Assembly: GCA_003223775.1 (NCBI GenBank)
Contig: QHWK01000437.1
Location: 1-6,899 of the forward strand
Source of the DNA: Acidobacteriota bacterium
GTDB taxonomy: Bacteria > Acidobacteriota > Vicinamibacteria > Vicinamibacterales > CAVVIG01
DNA: 6,899 nucleotides
Reading direction: 5' to 3'
A program made the translations under genes and the position numbers. The notes below the pieces were generated by a model, which was given only the letters and a program-made list of their open reading frames with translations, did no database searches and had not been told where the DNA came from. This document shows, in pieces, positions 1 to 6,334 of this stretch (positions are counted from its first letter, which is position 1; each line of letters starts with the position of its first letter).

Positions 1-216
1 CAGCAGCCGCAGGTTCGCTCGCTCTCGGGCGCGGCGTCGGCCGGCATTCCCGCGCCGCTCGCGGCGCCGCGGTGGTTCCCGCGCGAGCGCGCGTTTCGCG
101 CGACGGCGCCGCAGGTCCGTCTGCTCGTGTACTCCGAGGCGCCGGAGACCGACTTCGCGATGGCGTCGCTCGACATCTATCGCCTGCAGCCGGCCGCCGG
201 AGCGGCGGCGCGGTGA
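1..216 (+). CDS. C-terminal fragment of an unrecognised protein
   Basis: An open frame runs from the first base of the window to a TGA at 214-216, giving the last 71 residues of a protein whose start lies outside. The fragment begins with a Ser/Ala/Pro-rich stretch and a Trp-Phe-Pro-Arg segment. It ends in a hydrophobic, beta-like piece (RLLVYSEAPETDFAMASLDI) followed by an Ala-rich tail. Codon use has the strong third-position G/C seen in the next genes, which supports real coding. The frame stops 4 bases before the ATG of the next gene, so the two are probably co-transcribed and perhaps translationally coupled. I do not recognise the family, and no function is assigned. Its position ahead of two glycosyltransferases suggests a role in the same polysaccharide or envelope locus, which is inference from context only. 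Confidence 0.6.
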   Translation, partial: QQPQVRSLSGAASAGIPAPLAAPRWFPRERAFRATAPQVRLLVYSEAPETDFAMASLDIYRLQPAAGAAAR

Positions 217-220
217 TCGC

Positions 221-2065
221 ATGACCCCGCGCCCGCGCGACGTCGTCTGCATCTCGTCGATCGACTGGGATTTCATCTGGCAGGGGCACCAGGAGATCAT
301 GTCGACGTTCGCCGAGCAGGGGCACCGCGTCCTGTTCGTCGAGAACACCGGCGTGCGCGCGCCGCGCGCGCGCGATCTGCCGCGCGTGCGGCAGCGGATC
401 CGGAACTGGTGGCGCGGCACGAAGGGGTTCCGGCAGGAGCGGCCGAACCTGTTCGTGTACTCGCCGCTGCTGCTGCCGCTGCCGTACTCGCGCGTGGCGC
501 GCAGCATCAACCGGCTGCTGCTCTCGCGCGCGCTGCGGCGCTGGATGCGCGCGACCGGCTTCTACCAGCCGATCGTCTGGACGTTCCTGCCGACGCCGAT
601 TGCGCTCGATCTGATTGCGGATCTCGATCCCGCGCTGACGATCTACTACTGCATCGACGATCTCGCGGCGAGCTCGCCCGGCGCGCGGCGGATCGCCGCG
701 AGCGAGCGGCAGCTGTTCGAGCAGGCCGATCTCGTGTTCGTCACCTCGGAGAAACTGCGCGAGCGCGCGGCGCGCGCCAGCCGCCACGTGCACCTGTTTC
801 CCTTCGGCGTCAACTTCGAGAGGTTCGACCGCGTGCGGCACGCGCCGGCGCCGGCGCCGCCCGACCTGCAGGCGCTCGCGCGGCCCGTCGTCGGCTACCT
901 CGGCGGCCTGCACCAGTGGGTCGATCAGGAGTTGATCGCGGCGGTCGCGGCGCGCATGCCGGAGGCGACCTTCGCGCTCGTCGGCCCGGCGCAGATGGAC
1001 GTCTCCACGCTCGAGCGCTGCCCGAACGTGCGGCTGCTCGGCCAGCGCGCGCACGACGTCGTGCCTGCCTACGTGAAGGGGTTCGACGTCGGCATCGTGC
1101 CGTATCGCGTCGCCGAGTACACGCTGAACGTGTACCCGACGAAGCTGAACGAATACCTCGTCATGGGGATTCCGGTCGTCGCGACCGACCTGCCCGAGAT
1201 TCGCCGGTTCAACGCGGAGCACGGGCCGGTGGTGGCCGTGGCGTCGGACGCCGACGCGTTCTCGACGGCGATCCGCCAGGCGCTGAACGATTCGGCGCCG
1301 CAGGACGTCGCGCGGCGCGTCGCCGTCGCGCACGAGAACAGCTGGGAGAGCCGCATCGCCGCGATGAACCGCCTGATCGACGAGGCGCTCGATCGGCGCG
1401 CGGCGGCGTCGCAGCGGTGGGAGGAGACGCTGCGCCGCGTCTACCGCGAGACGCGCGCGCCCGTGGTGCAGACGCTCGTCGCGATCGCGGCGGTGTATCT
1501 CGTGCTCTTCCACACGAACGCGGTGTGGTGGGCGGCGTCTCCGCTGAGAATCGAGGCGCCGCTCGCGCCGGCCGACGCGATCGTCGTCTTCGGCGGCGGC
1601 GTCGGCGAATCGGGGAAGGCGGGCGGCGGCACCGAAGAGCGGGTGCAGCACGCCGTCGAGGTGTACAAAGCGGGCTTCGCGCCGCGCCTGCTGTTCTCGA
1701 CCGGATATCTCTACAGCTTTCCCGAAGCGGAGTCGATGCGGTCGCTCGCGATGCAGCAGGGCGTGCCGGCGGACGCGATCGTCCTCGAGCAGCGCGCCAC
1801 CGACACGCACCAGAACGTCGTTTTCACGCGCGATCTGCTGCGCGCGCGCGGGTGGCGATCGGTGCTCCTCGTCTCGTCGCCGTATCACATGCGGCGCGCG
1901 CTGCTCGCGTGGCGCAAGGAAGCGCCCGAGGTCCGCGTGATCCCGACGCCGCCGCCGCGCAGCCAGTTCTACGATCACGCGCGCGGCGCGTCGTTCGAAC
2001 AGCTGCGCGGCATCGCGCACGAGTACCTGGCCATTGGGTGGTACTGGCTGCGCGGATGGGTGTGA
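221..2065 (+). CDS. Fusion protein: GT4-like glycosyltransferase, one TM helix, SanA/YdcF (DUF218) domain
   Basis: The product has 614 residues. Residues about 1-390 look like a GT-B fold glycosyltransferase of the GT4 type. There is an N-terminal Rossmann-like part with YYCIDD at 142-147, and a C-terminal nucleotide-sugar half with VVGYLGGL at 223-230 and the signature PTKLNEYLVMGIPVVAT at 306-322, in which E311 is the expected acidic residue. A basic, probably helical linker leads to one hydrophobic helix at about 415-435. Residues about 450-614 match the SanA/YdcF/ElyC family (DUF218): DAIVVFGGG (452-460), FSTGY (492-496), E523 with T529 and N532, and SSPYHMRRA (552-560). The GT part should be cytosolic and the DUF218 part periplasmic; that topology is inferred. 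DUF218 proteins are linked to envelope and lipid-carrier homeostasis (ElyC, SanA), but the substrate here is unknown. ATG at 221 fits the homologous N-terminus; no strong Shine-Dalgarno site is seen. The following gene starts 23 bases after the stop. Confidence 0.88.
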   Translation: MTPRPRDVVCISSIDWDFIWQGHQEIMSTFAEQGHRVLFVENTGVRAPRARDLPRVRQRIRNWWRGTKGFRQERPNLFVYSPLLLPLPYSRVARSINRLLLSRALRRWMRATGFYQPIVWTFLPTPIALDLIADLDPALTIYYCIDDLAASSPGARRIAASERQLFEQADLVFVTSEKLRERAARASRHVHLFPFGVNFERFDRVRHAPAPAPPDLQALARPVVGYLGGLHQWVDQELIAAVAARMPEATFALVGPAQMDVSTLERCPNVRLLGQRAHDVVPAYVKGFDVGIVPYRVAEYTLNVYPTKLNEYLVMGIPVVATDLPEIRRFNAEHGPVVAVASDADAFSTAIRQALNDSAPQDVARRVAVAHENSWESRIAAMNRLIDEALDRRAAASQRWEETLRRVYRETRAPVVQTLVAIAAVYLVLFHTNAVWWAASPLRIEAPLAPADAIVVFGGGVGESGKAGGGTEERVQHAVEVYKAGFAPRLLFSTGYLYSFPEAESMRSLAMQQGVPADAIVLEQRATDTHQNVVFTRDLLRARGWRSVLLVSSPYHMRRALLAWRKEAPEVRVIPTPPPRSQFYDHARGASFEQLRGIAHEYLAIGWYWLRGWV

Positions 2066-2088
2066 CGGACAACGCAATGAATTCCTGA

Positions 2089-3204
2089 TTGCGCGTTCTT
2101 CACATCATCACCAGTCTCGGCATAGGCGGCGCCGAGCGGCTCGTGCTCTCGGCGGCGCGCGGCCTTCCGCGCGATCGGTTCGACCAGGCGATCTGCTGCC
2201 TCGAGGAGCGCGGCGCGCGCGCGGCCGAGGCGGAGGCCGCCGGCGTGCCGGTGTATTCGGTCGACAGCTTTCCGGGGCTGCGGCACCCGCTTGCGTTTGC
2301 GCGGCTCGTGCGCATCGTGCGGCGCTTCCGGCCGACGATCGTCCACACGCACCTGCAGTCCGCGAATCTCTACGGCCGCGTCGCCGCGCGTCTGGCCGGC
2401 GTGCCGATCGTGATCGCCACCGAGCACAACGTCTACGCCGCCAAGCCGCGGCGGTACGTGCTCGTCGAGCGGGTGCTGGCGCGGAAGACCGATGCCATCG
2501 TGGCGGTCTCGGTCGAGGTGCAGCAGTTTCTCAGCCGCCAGCTGCGCATCGCGCCGTCGGCGATTCGCGTCGTGCACAACGGCGTCGCGCTCGAGCCGCC
2601 GTCGGAGGCCGGCGCGTCGGACGTGCGCGAGCGCCTCGCGGTCGGAACCGGCGGCGTGCGCCTTGCGACCGTCGCGTCGCTGACCCCGAAAAAAGGGCTC
2701 GACGTGCTGGTGCGCGCGCTCGCGCGTCTGACGGCGAGCGGCGTCTCCTTCGCCGCGGCGCTCGCCGGCGAGGGCGTGGAGCGGCGTCGGATCGAGGCGT
2801 CGATCGCGCGGCTCGGCCTCGTCGATCGCGTGCACCTGCTCGGCGCCGTCGTCAACGTGGCCGACGTGCTCGCCGCCGTCGATCTCTTCGTGCTGCCGTC
2901 GCGCGTCGAGGGGCTGCCCCTCGCGCTCCTCGAGGCGATGGCCGCGGGCAAGCCGGTGATCGCGACCGCCGTCGGAGGCGTGCCGGAAGCCATCGAGTCG
3001 AACGTGAACGGCATCCTCGTGCCGCCGGACGACGACGCGGCGCTGGCCGACGCGATTGCGGCGCTCGCGCGATCGCCGGAGCAGCGCGCCCGCCTCGGCG
3101 CCGCGGCACGCCGGACGATCGAGCGCGGCGGGTTCACCGAAGGGGCGTATCTCGCCTCGTTGTCGGCGCTGTATCTGGAGCTCGTGAACCGGCGCGCGTC
3201 GTGA
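2089..3204 (+). CDS. GT4 family glycosyltransferase
   Basis: This is a 371-residue GT-B glycosyltransferase of the usual length for family GT4, which transfers a sugar from a nucleotide-sugar donor to a glycan or lipid-linked acceptor on the cytosolic side of the membrane. The N-terminus has the classic beta strand and glycine loop ending in GGAER (13-17), and VHTH follows at 85-88. The C-terminal half has the donor-site region around SLTPKKGLDVL (197-207) and the EX7E motif at E274 and E282 within SRVEGLPLALLEAMAAGKPV. The start is TTG at 2089, directly after an in-frame TGA at 2086-2088, so no start further upstream is possible. The reading MRVLHIITSLGIGGAER is the standard beginning of this family. 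It lies 23 bases after the fusion gene on the same strand and is probably part of its operon. Donor and acceptor cannot be read from the sequence. Confidence 0.92.
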   Translation: MRVLHIITSLGIGGAERLVLSAARGLPRDRFDQAICCLEERGARAAEAEAAGVPVYSVDSFPGLRHPLAFARLVRIVRRFRPTIVHTHLQSANLYGRVAARLAGVPIVIATEHNVYAAKPRRYVLVERVLARKTDAIVAVSVEVQQFLSRQLRIAPSAIRVVHNGVALEPPSEAGASDVRERLAVGTGGVRLATVASLTPKKGLDVLVRALARLTASGVSFAAALAGEGVERRRIEASIARLGLVDRVHLLGAVVNVADVLAAVDLFVLPSRVEGLPLALLEAMAAGKPVIATAVGGVPEAIESNVNGILVPPDDDAALADAIAALARSPEQRARLGAAARRTIERGGFTEGAYLASLSALYLELVNRRAS

Positions 3205-3222
3205 CAAGTCGTGGCCGACGTC

Positions 3223-3281
3223 TGTAGGGCGAGGCTTTCAGCCTCGCCTCGCGCAGGCGACCCTGAAAGGGTCGCCCTACA
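3223..3281. repeat. REP/REPIN-like cloverleaf palindrome between convergent genes
   Basis: Two perfect 9-bp stems with 3-base loops stand side by side. The first pairs 3228-3236 with 3240-3248 around the loop TTC; the second pairs 3256-3264 with 3268-3276 around the loop GAA. They are separated by TCGCGCA and enclosed by an outer stem, TGTAG (3223-3227) with CTACA (3277-3281). The outer arms are in fact 10-bp perfect inverted copies (TGTAGGGCGA and TCGCCCTACA), so a single long hairpin base can compete with the two small hairpins. This is the layout of paired REP sequences (REPINs), which RAYT transposases mobilise; no RAYT is present here. Neither hairpin is followed by a T-tract, so a terminator role is unproven. 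The TAG stop of the minus-strand gene lies in the right outer arm. Confidence 0.82.
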
Positions 3282-5145
3282 GTCGATCCACTGCGTCCGC
3301 GATGGCCGCCGCGACGAAGACGAACATCAGCGGCTGCACCGTGATCGAGTACCGCATGTTGGTCAGCACGAACGCGAGCGTCGCCGGGATGTACGCGATC
3401 AGCACGAGCGGCAGCGCGATCGCCGCGCCGCGGCGCCAGGCGGCCCAGACGCCCGCCGCCGTCATCGCGAGGAGCGCGATCGACGCTGCCTGTGCGACGG
3501 CGTAGATGCGCCCGCTGCCGGCGAACTGCTGCGTCGTATGCGGATCCTCGCTGCCCTGGACGAAGAACACGCGGACGGCCCGGTACGCCGAGCTCGCGAG
3601 GTACGCGGCCGGGTCCCGCCGGATGTTGTCGATCGCGAGCGCGGTGTAGCGGCGCATCGCCTGCAGTTGTTCGCGGTAGAAGGGCGCGTTGACGGCGACA
3701 TCCGCGAGCGGCGCGCACGCACGATTCCCGCCGGGCGGCGCATCGAGCGCCGCGAACGACACGCTCGAGTGCAGCAGCCGCTCGGCGTCGTGCCCCGCCA
3801 CGGCGACGTCGGTGATGCGGCCCGACCACGCGCGCGGCGCCGTGATCGACGATCCGTCGTCCAGCTGCAGCGTGGCCGACGATTCGCCGGTCTCGACGCG
3901 CCCGCGCGGCACGGCGCCGCGCGCGGGCCGCTCGCCGCTCAGGAGCGCGGTGGCCGCCAGCCGCGCGTCCGCCCCGGACAACCGCCCGTCGCCGTCGAAA
4001 TCGAGCCGCTCGCCGGCCGCGACCGGCTCCGCCCACGCCGCGTGCCGCAGCAGCCGGACGACATCGAACACGTCGAGGACATCGGCGTGGCGATCGAGAT
4101 CGCCGAGATGGTCGTCGCTGACGAAGTAGACGAGCGGCGCCGCCGGATCGGGCCGGCCGTCGGCTTCGAGCGCGACGTAGTAGGTCGTCGGCGACGGCGA
4201 GGGCGGCAGATCGGCGTGGAACTCGCGCGCGCCGGTTGCATCCGCCCGCACGCGGCGGCGCCCGGCGTCCCGGTCCGTCCAGTAGACGATGTCGAGCGCA
4301 GCGGGAACGGGCGCGCAGTCGCGCACGCGTCCGGTGACGACGAGCGGCACGCGATCGAGGCTCGTGTAAGGAAAAGATCCCGTCTCGAAGGCCGATCGCG
4401 GGTTGTGCGCGCGGCTCTTCAGATACGGACCGGTCTGCAGCGTGCCGTACCACAACTGCATCGCGCCGTGCGTCGTCGTCGGGAAGAACTCGTGCGTGAG
4501 GCGGGAGGTCCAGACGACCCACGGCGCGAGCATGGCCGCGGCCGCAGCGACGAGCATAGCGGCATGGGCGAGGCGGCGGCGGTCGCGGCGCTCGGCGAGG
4601 AGAAATACGGCAAGGAGCGCGGGAACGAGGACGAGATTCGGGCGGAACTGCGGCGCGAGGCCAAGCAGCGCGCCGGCGAAGACGTACAACCGCCAGTCGC
4701 CGCGGCGCCGCGCGCGCGCGAACGCCAGAACCGCAGCCATGAAAATCACCGTGCACGGCGCGTCGGAGACCTGCGTCGACGCGTACACCGTGTTGAACGA
4801 CAGGAACCCCGTGAGCAGCGCGGCGATGACCGCGACGCGCTCGTCGAACTCGACGCGCGCGAAGGCGTAGACGAGCAGCGGCATGAACGCGTTGACGACG
4901 ACCTGCGCGACGATCGGAAACTGCGGGCGATCGCCGAACGTGCGGTAGAAGGCGGCGAGGAAGTACGCGTAGCCCCAGGGTCGATCGATCGTCGGGAACG
5001 GCTCGCCGCGCGCGAGCGCGCGCCCGAGATCCTGGTAGTCGTCGAACCCTTCCCAGCCCCACGGATGCGGCGCGCGGACGAACACGAAGAACAACCCGAT
5101 CGCGAGCGACGCGGCGCACGCCGCGCGCACGGTCACGCGAGTCAT
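3277..5145 (-). CDS. GT-C (GT39/ArnT-like) membrane glycosyltransferase with dockerin-like insert in its periplasmic loop
   Basis: The 622-residue product has hydrophobic helices at about 8-24, 78-97, 103-118, 130-143, 153-163, 169-184 and 194-213, a long hydrophilic loop of about 330 residues, then helices at about 549-569, 575-595 and 602-618. The first loop carries the acidic pair D35-D36 (DDYQDLGRAL) followed by RPWGYAYFLAAF (55-66), and the C-terminus has TNMRYSITVQPL. These resemble the dolichyl-phosphate-mannose mannosyltransferase/ArnT group, which uses polyprenyl-phosphate sugars on the outer face of the membrane. The large loop is unusual. Residues about 265-340 look like a beta-rich domain, 347-402 like a dockerin pair, and the canonical loop seems to resume near 485 (NAPFYREQLQAMRRY). 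ATG at 5145 was chosen because upstream codons are repeat-derived and Arg/Pro-rich, and the first helix follows at once. No Shine-Dalgarno site is visible. The gene is convergent with the GT4 operon and divergent from sat. Confidence 0.87.
   Translation of the reverse strand: MTRVTVRAACAASLAIGLFFVFVRAPHPWGWEGFDDYQDLGRALARGEPFPTIDRPWGYAYFLAAFYRTFGDRPQFPIVAQVVVNAFMPLLVYAFARVEFDERVAVIAALLTGFLSFNTVYASTQVSDAPCTVIFMAAVLAFARARRRGDWRLYVFAGALLGLAPQFRPNLVLVPALLAVFLLAERRDRRRLAHAAMLVAAAAAMLAPWVVWTSRLTHEFFPTTTHGAMQLWYGTLQTGPYLKSRAHNPRSAFETGSFPYTSLDRVPLVVTGRVRDCAPVPAALDIVYWTDRDAGRRRVRADATGAREFHADLPPSPSPTTYYVALEADGRPDPAAPLVYFVSDDHLGDLDRHADVLDVFDVVRLLRHAAWAEPVAAGERLDFDGDGRLSGADARLAATALLSGERPARGAVPRGRVETGESSATLQLDDGSSITAPRAWSGRITDVAVAGHDAERLLHSSVSFAALDAPPGGNRACAPLADVAVNAPFYREQLQAMRRYTALAIDNIRRDPAAYLASSAYRAVRVFFVQGSEDPHTTQQFAGSGRIYAVAQAASIALLAMTAAGVWAAWRRGAAIALPLVLIAYIPATLAFVLTNMRYSITVQPLMFVFVAAAIADAVDRL
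3967..4002 (-). other. Dockerin/EF-hand calcium-binding loop encoded inside the GT-C gene
   Basis: These bases encode residues 382-393 of the GT-C enzyme, DFDGDGRLSGAD. The spacing D-x-D-x-D-G-x-L-x-x-x-D is a complete 12-residue EF-hand loop of the dockerin type I style. About 20 residues before it, residues 349-366 (DLDRHADVLDVFDVVRLL) look like a degenerate first dockerin repeat: acidic residues and the following VFDVVRLL helix are in place, but the loop appears to be one residue longer and lacks the DG pair. Two repeats in tandem, each followed by a helix, is the dockerin type I arrangement. Calcium binding is inferred from the motif. Confidence 0.7.
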
Positions 5146-5162
5146 ACGTGGTAAATTACACT

Positions 5163-5258
5163 TCAAAGAACGCAAAGGAGGCAAAGGTCGCAAAGGCAAA
5201 GGCGCAAAGCCGCGCGACCTGTGCGTCTTCGCGATCTTTGCCTGCTTTGCGTTCTTGA
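5163..5258. repeat. Imperfect inverted repeat built from GCAAAG units in the divergent gap
   Basis: The left arm 5163-5195 and the reverse complement of the right arm 5227-5258 agree at about 29 of 33 aligned positions, with one single-base gap and three substitutions, so the segment could form a long imperfect hairpin. The hexamer GCAAAG occurs five times on the + strand, at 5172, 5181, 5190, 5196 and 5204, and twice on the - strand, at 5236-5241 and 5245-5250. Spacing is mostly 9 bases. The segment fills most of the 128-bp gap between the divergent GT-C and sat genes and is visibly richer in A and T than the coding DNA. It looks like a dispersed palindromic intergenic element or small MITE. 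A role as a regulatory site for the divergent genes cannot be excluded. Confidence 0.72.
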
Positions 5259-5265
5259 CTATCAC

Positions 5266-5269
5266 AGGA
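5266..5269 (+). promoter_or_regulatory. Probable ribosome binding site of sat
   Basis: AGGA lies 4 bases before the ATG at 5274, just outside the right arm of the inverted repeat. It is short and rather close, but it is the only Shine-Dalgarno-like match in front of this gene, and it supports the chosen start. Confidence 0.4.
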
Positions 5270-5273
5270 CCCC

Positions 5274-6334
5274 ATGACATCCGCTGATCTGATTCGCCCC
5301 CACGGGGGTGCGCTCGTGGACCGCATCGCCGCGCCATCCGAGCGCGGCGCCGCACTCGCCGCGGCGGCACGCCTGCCCGCCGTTCGCTTGAACGCCGTCC
5401 AGCACTCCGATCTCGTGTGTATCGCCACCGGCGTCTTCAGCCCGCTCACCGGCTTCGTCGGCCGCGCCGACTACACGTCGATCGTCGAGCGGATGCGGCT
5501 CGCGAGCGGCGCGGTGTGGACCATTCCGGTGACGCTGGCCGTCGCGAGCGACGTCGCCGCCTCGCTGAAATCGGCGCGCTCGATCGCGCTCGAAGACCCT
5601 GCAGGCCGCATCGTCGCGACGATGGAGGTGGCGGAGCAGTTTGGATACGACAAGCGCGCGGAGGCGGCGCAGGTGTATCGGACGACCGACGAGGCGCATC
5701 CTGGCGTCGGACGCGGCGCCTCTTCGCCGAGCGCGGCTGGCGCCGCATCGTCGGGTTCCAGACCCGCAATCCGGTGCATCGTGCGCATGAGTACATCCAG
5801 AAAGCGGCGCTCGAGATCTGCGACGGCCTGCTGCTCAATCCGCTGGTCGGCGAGACCAAGAGCGACGACGTCTCGGCCGACACGCGGATGCAGAGCTACC
5901 GCGTGCTGATCGAGAACTACTATCCGCAGGATCGCGTGCTGCTCAGCGTCTACCCCGCGGCGATGCGCTACGCCGGGCCGCGCGAGGCGATCTTCCACGC
6001 GATCGCGCGCAAGAACTACGGCTGCACGCACTTCATCGTCGGCCGCGATCACGCGGGCGTGGGGAGCTACTACGGCACCTACGACGCGCAGAAGATCTTC
6101 GACGAGTTCGCGCCGGGCGATCTCGGCATCACGCCGTTGTTCTTCGAGCACACGTTCTTCTGCCGGAAATGCGGCGGCATGGCCTCGTCGAAAACGTGCC
6201 CGCACGACGGCGCGAGCCGCGTGACGCTGAGCGGCACGCAGGTGCGCGACATGCTGACGAAGGGGCAGATCCCGCCGCCGGAATTCACGCGCGCCGAAGT
6301 GGCCGAAGTGCTGATCGCGGGCATGCGCGAATGA
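5274..6334 (+). pseudogene. sat: Sulfate adenylyltransferase (ATP sulfurylase), disrupted by an internal frameshifting deletion
   Basis: Sat makes adenosine 5'-phosphosulfate (APS) from sulfate and ATP. Codons 5274-5708 give 145 residues of the N-terminal PUA-like domain, including SDLVCIATGVFSPLTGFVGR and ending in TTDEAHPGV. The protein then resumes in a different frame from about 5711 with TRRLFAERGW and continues for about 207 residues to the TGA at 6332-6334. The catalytic part is complete: QTRNPVHRAHE at 5759-5791, GRDHAG at 6041-6058, and a zinc-ligand pattern C-x2-C-x8-C-x-H at 6161-6205. Normal family members have about 35 residues between the HPGV and TRxxFAERGW blocks, and these are missing. 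The lesion is therefore a deletion of about 100-110 bp, of length 3n+1, rather than a single-base error. Read from the start, translation stops at 5909. The gene overlaps cysC by ATGA. A true mutation and an assembly error are both possible. Confidence 0.88.

Noticed and set aside
409..2088. Long open frame overlapping the GT4-DUF218 fusion gene on the same strand
   Set aside because: Its translation is dominated by Ala, Arg and Gly with no recognisable motif, while the frame at 221-2065 shows two known domains. It is an artefact of high GC.
1975..3207. Minus-strand open frame of 410 codons opposite the second GT4 gene
   Set aside because: The translation is rich in Arg, His, Asp and Ala without any family signature, and the opposite strand encodes a complete glycosyltransferase.
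3223..3281. Bidirectional rho-independent terminator between convergent genes
   Set aside because: The hairpins are strong, but no T-tract follows on either strand. The nested symmetry fits a REP-type element better, though some termination activity remains possible.
3134..5154. Very long open frames on both strands overlapping the GT-C gene (3134-5119 minus, 3211-5154 plus)
   Set aside because: Both give Arg/Ala-rich low-complexity protein and no hydrophobic pattern. The 3277-5145 minus frame gives transmembrane helices and conserved motifs.
5146..5160. AT-rich TAATTT on the minus strand, 8 bases before the GT-C ATG, as a -10 box of a leaderless transcript
   Set aside because: No matching -35 box at normal spacing is visible, and the A/T run could simply border the repeat. 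The evidence is too thin to call a promoter.
5146..5370. Upstream extension of the GT-C gene to a start at 5370
   Set aside because: The extra 75 codons translate the inverted repeat and the antisense of sat, giving Arg/Pro-rich sequence. The first membrane helix follows directly after the ATG at 5145.
5700..5720. Programmed ribosomal frameshift in sat
   Set aside because: There is no slippery run at the junction, and about 35 residues of the family are missing. A frameshift alone would not restore them.
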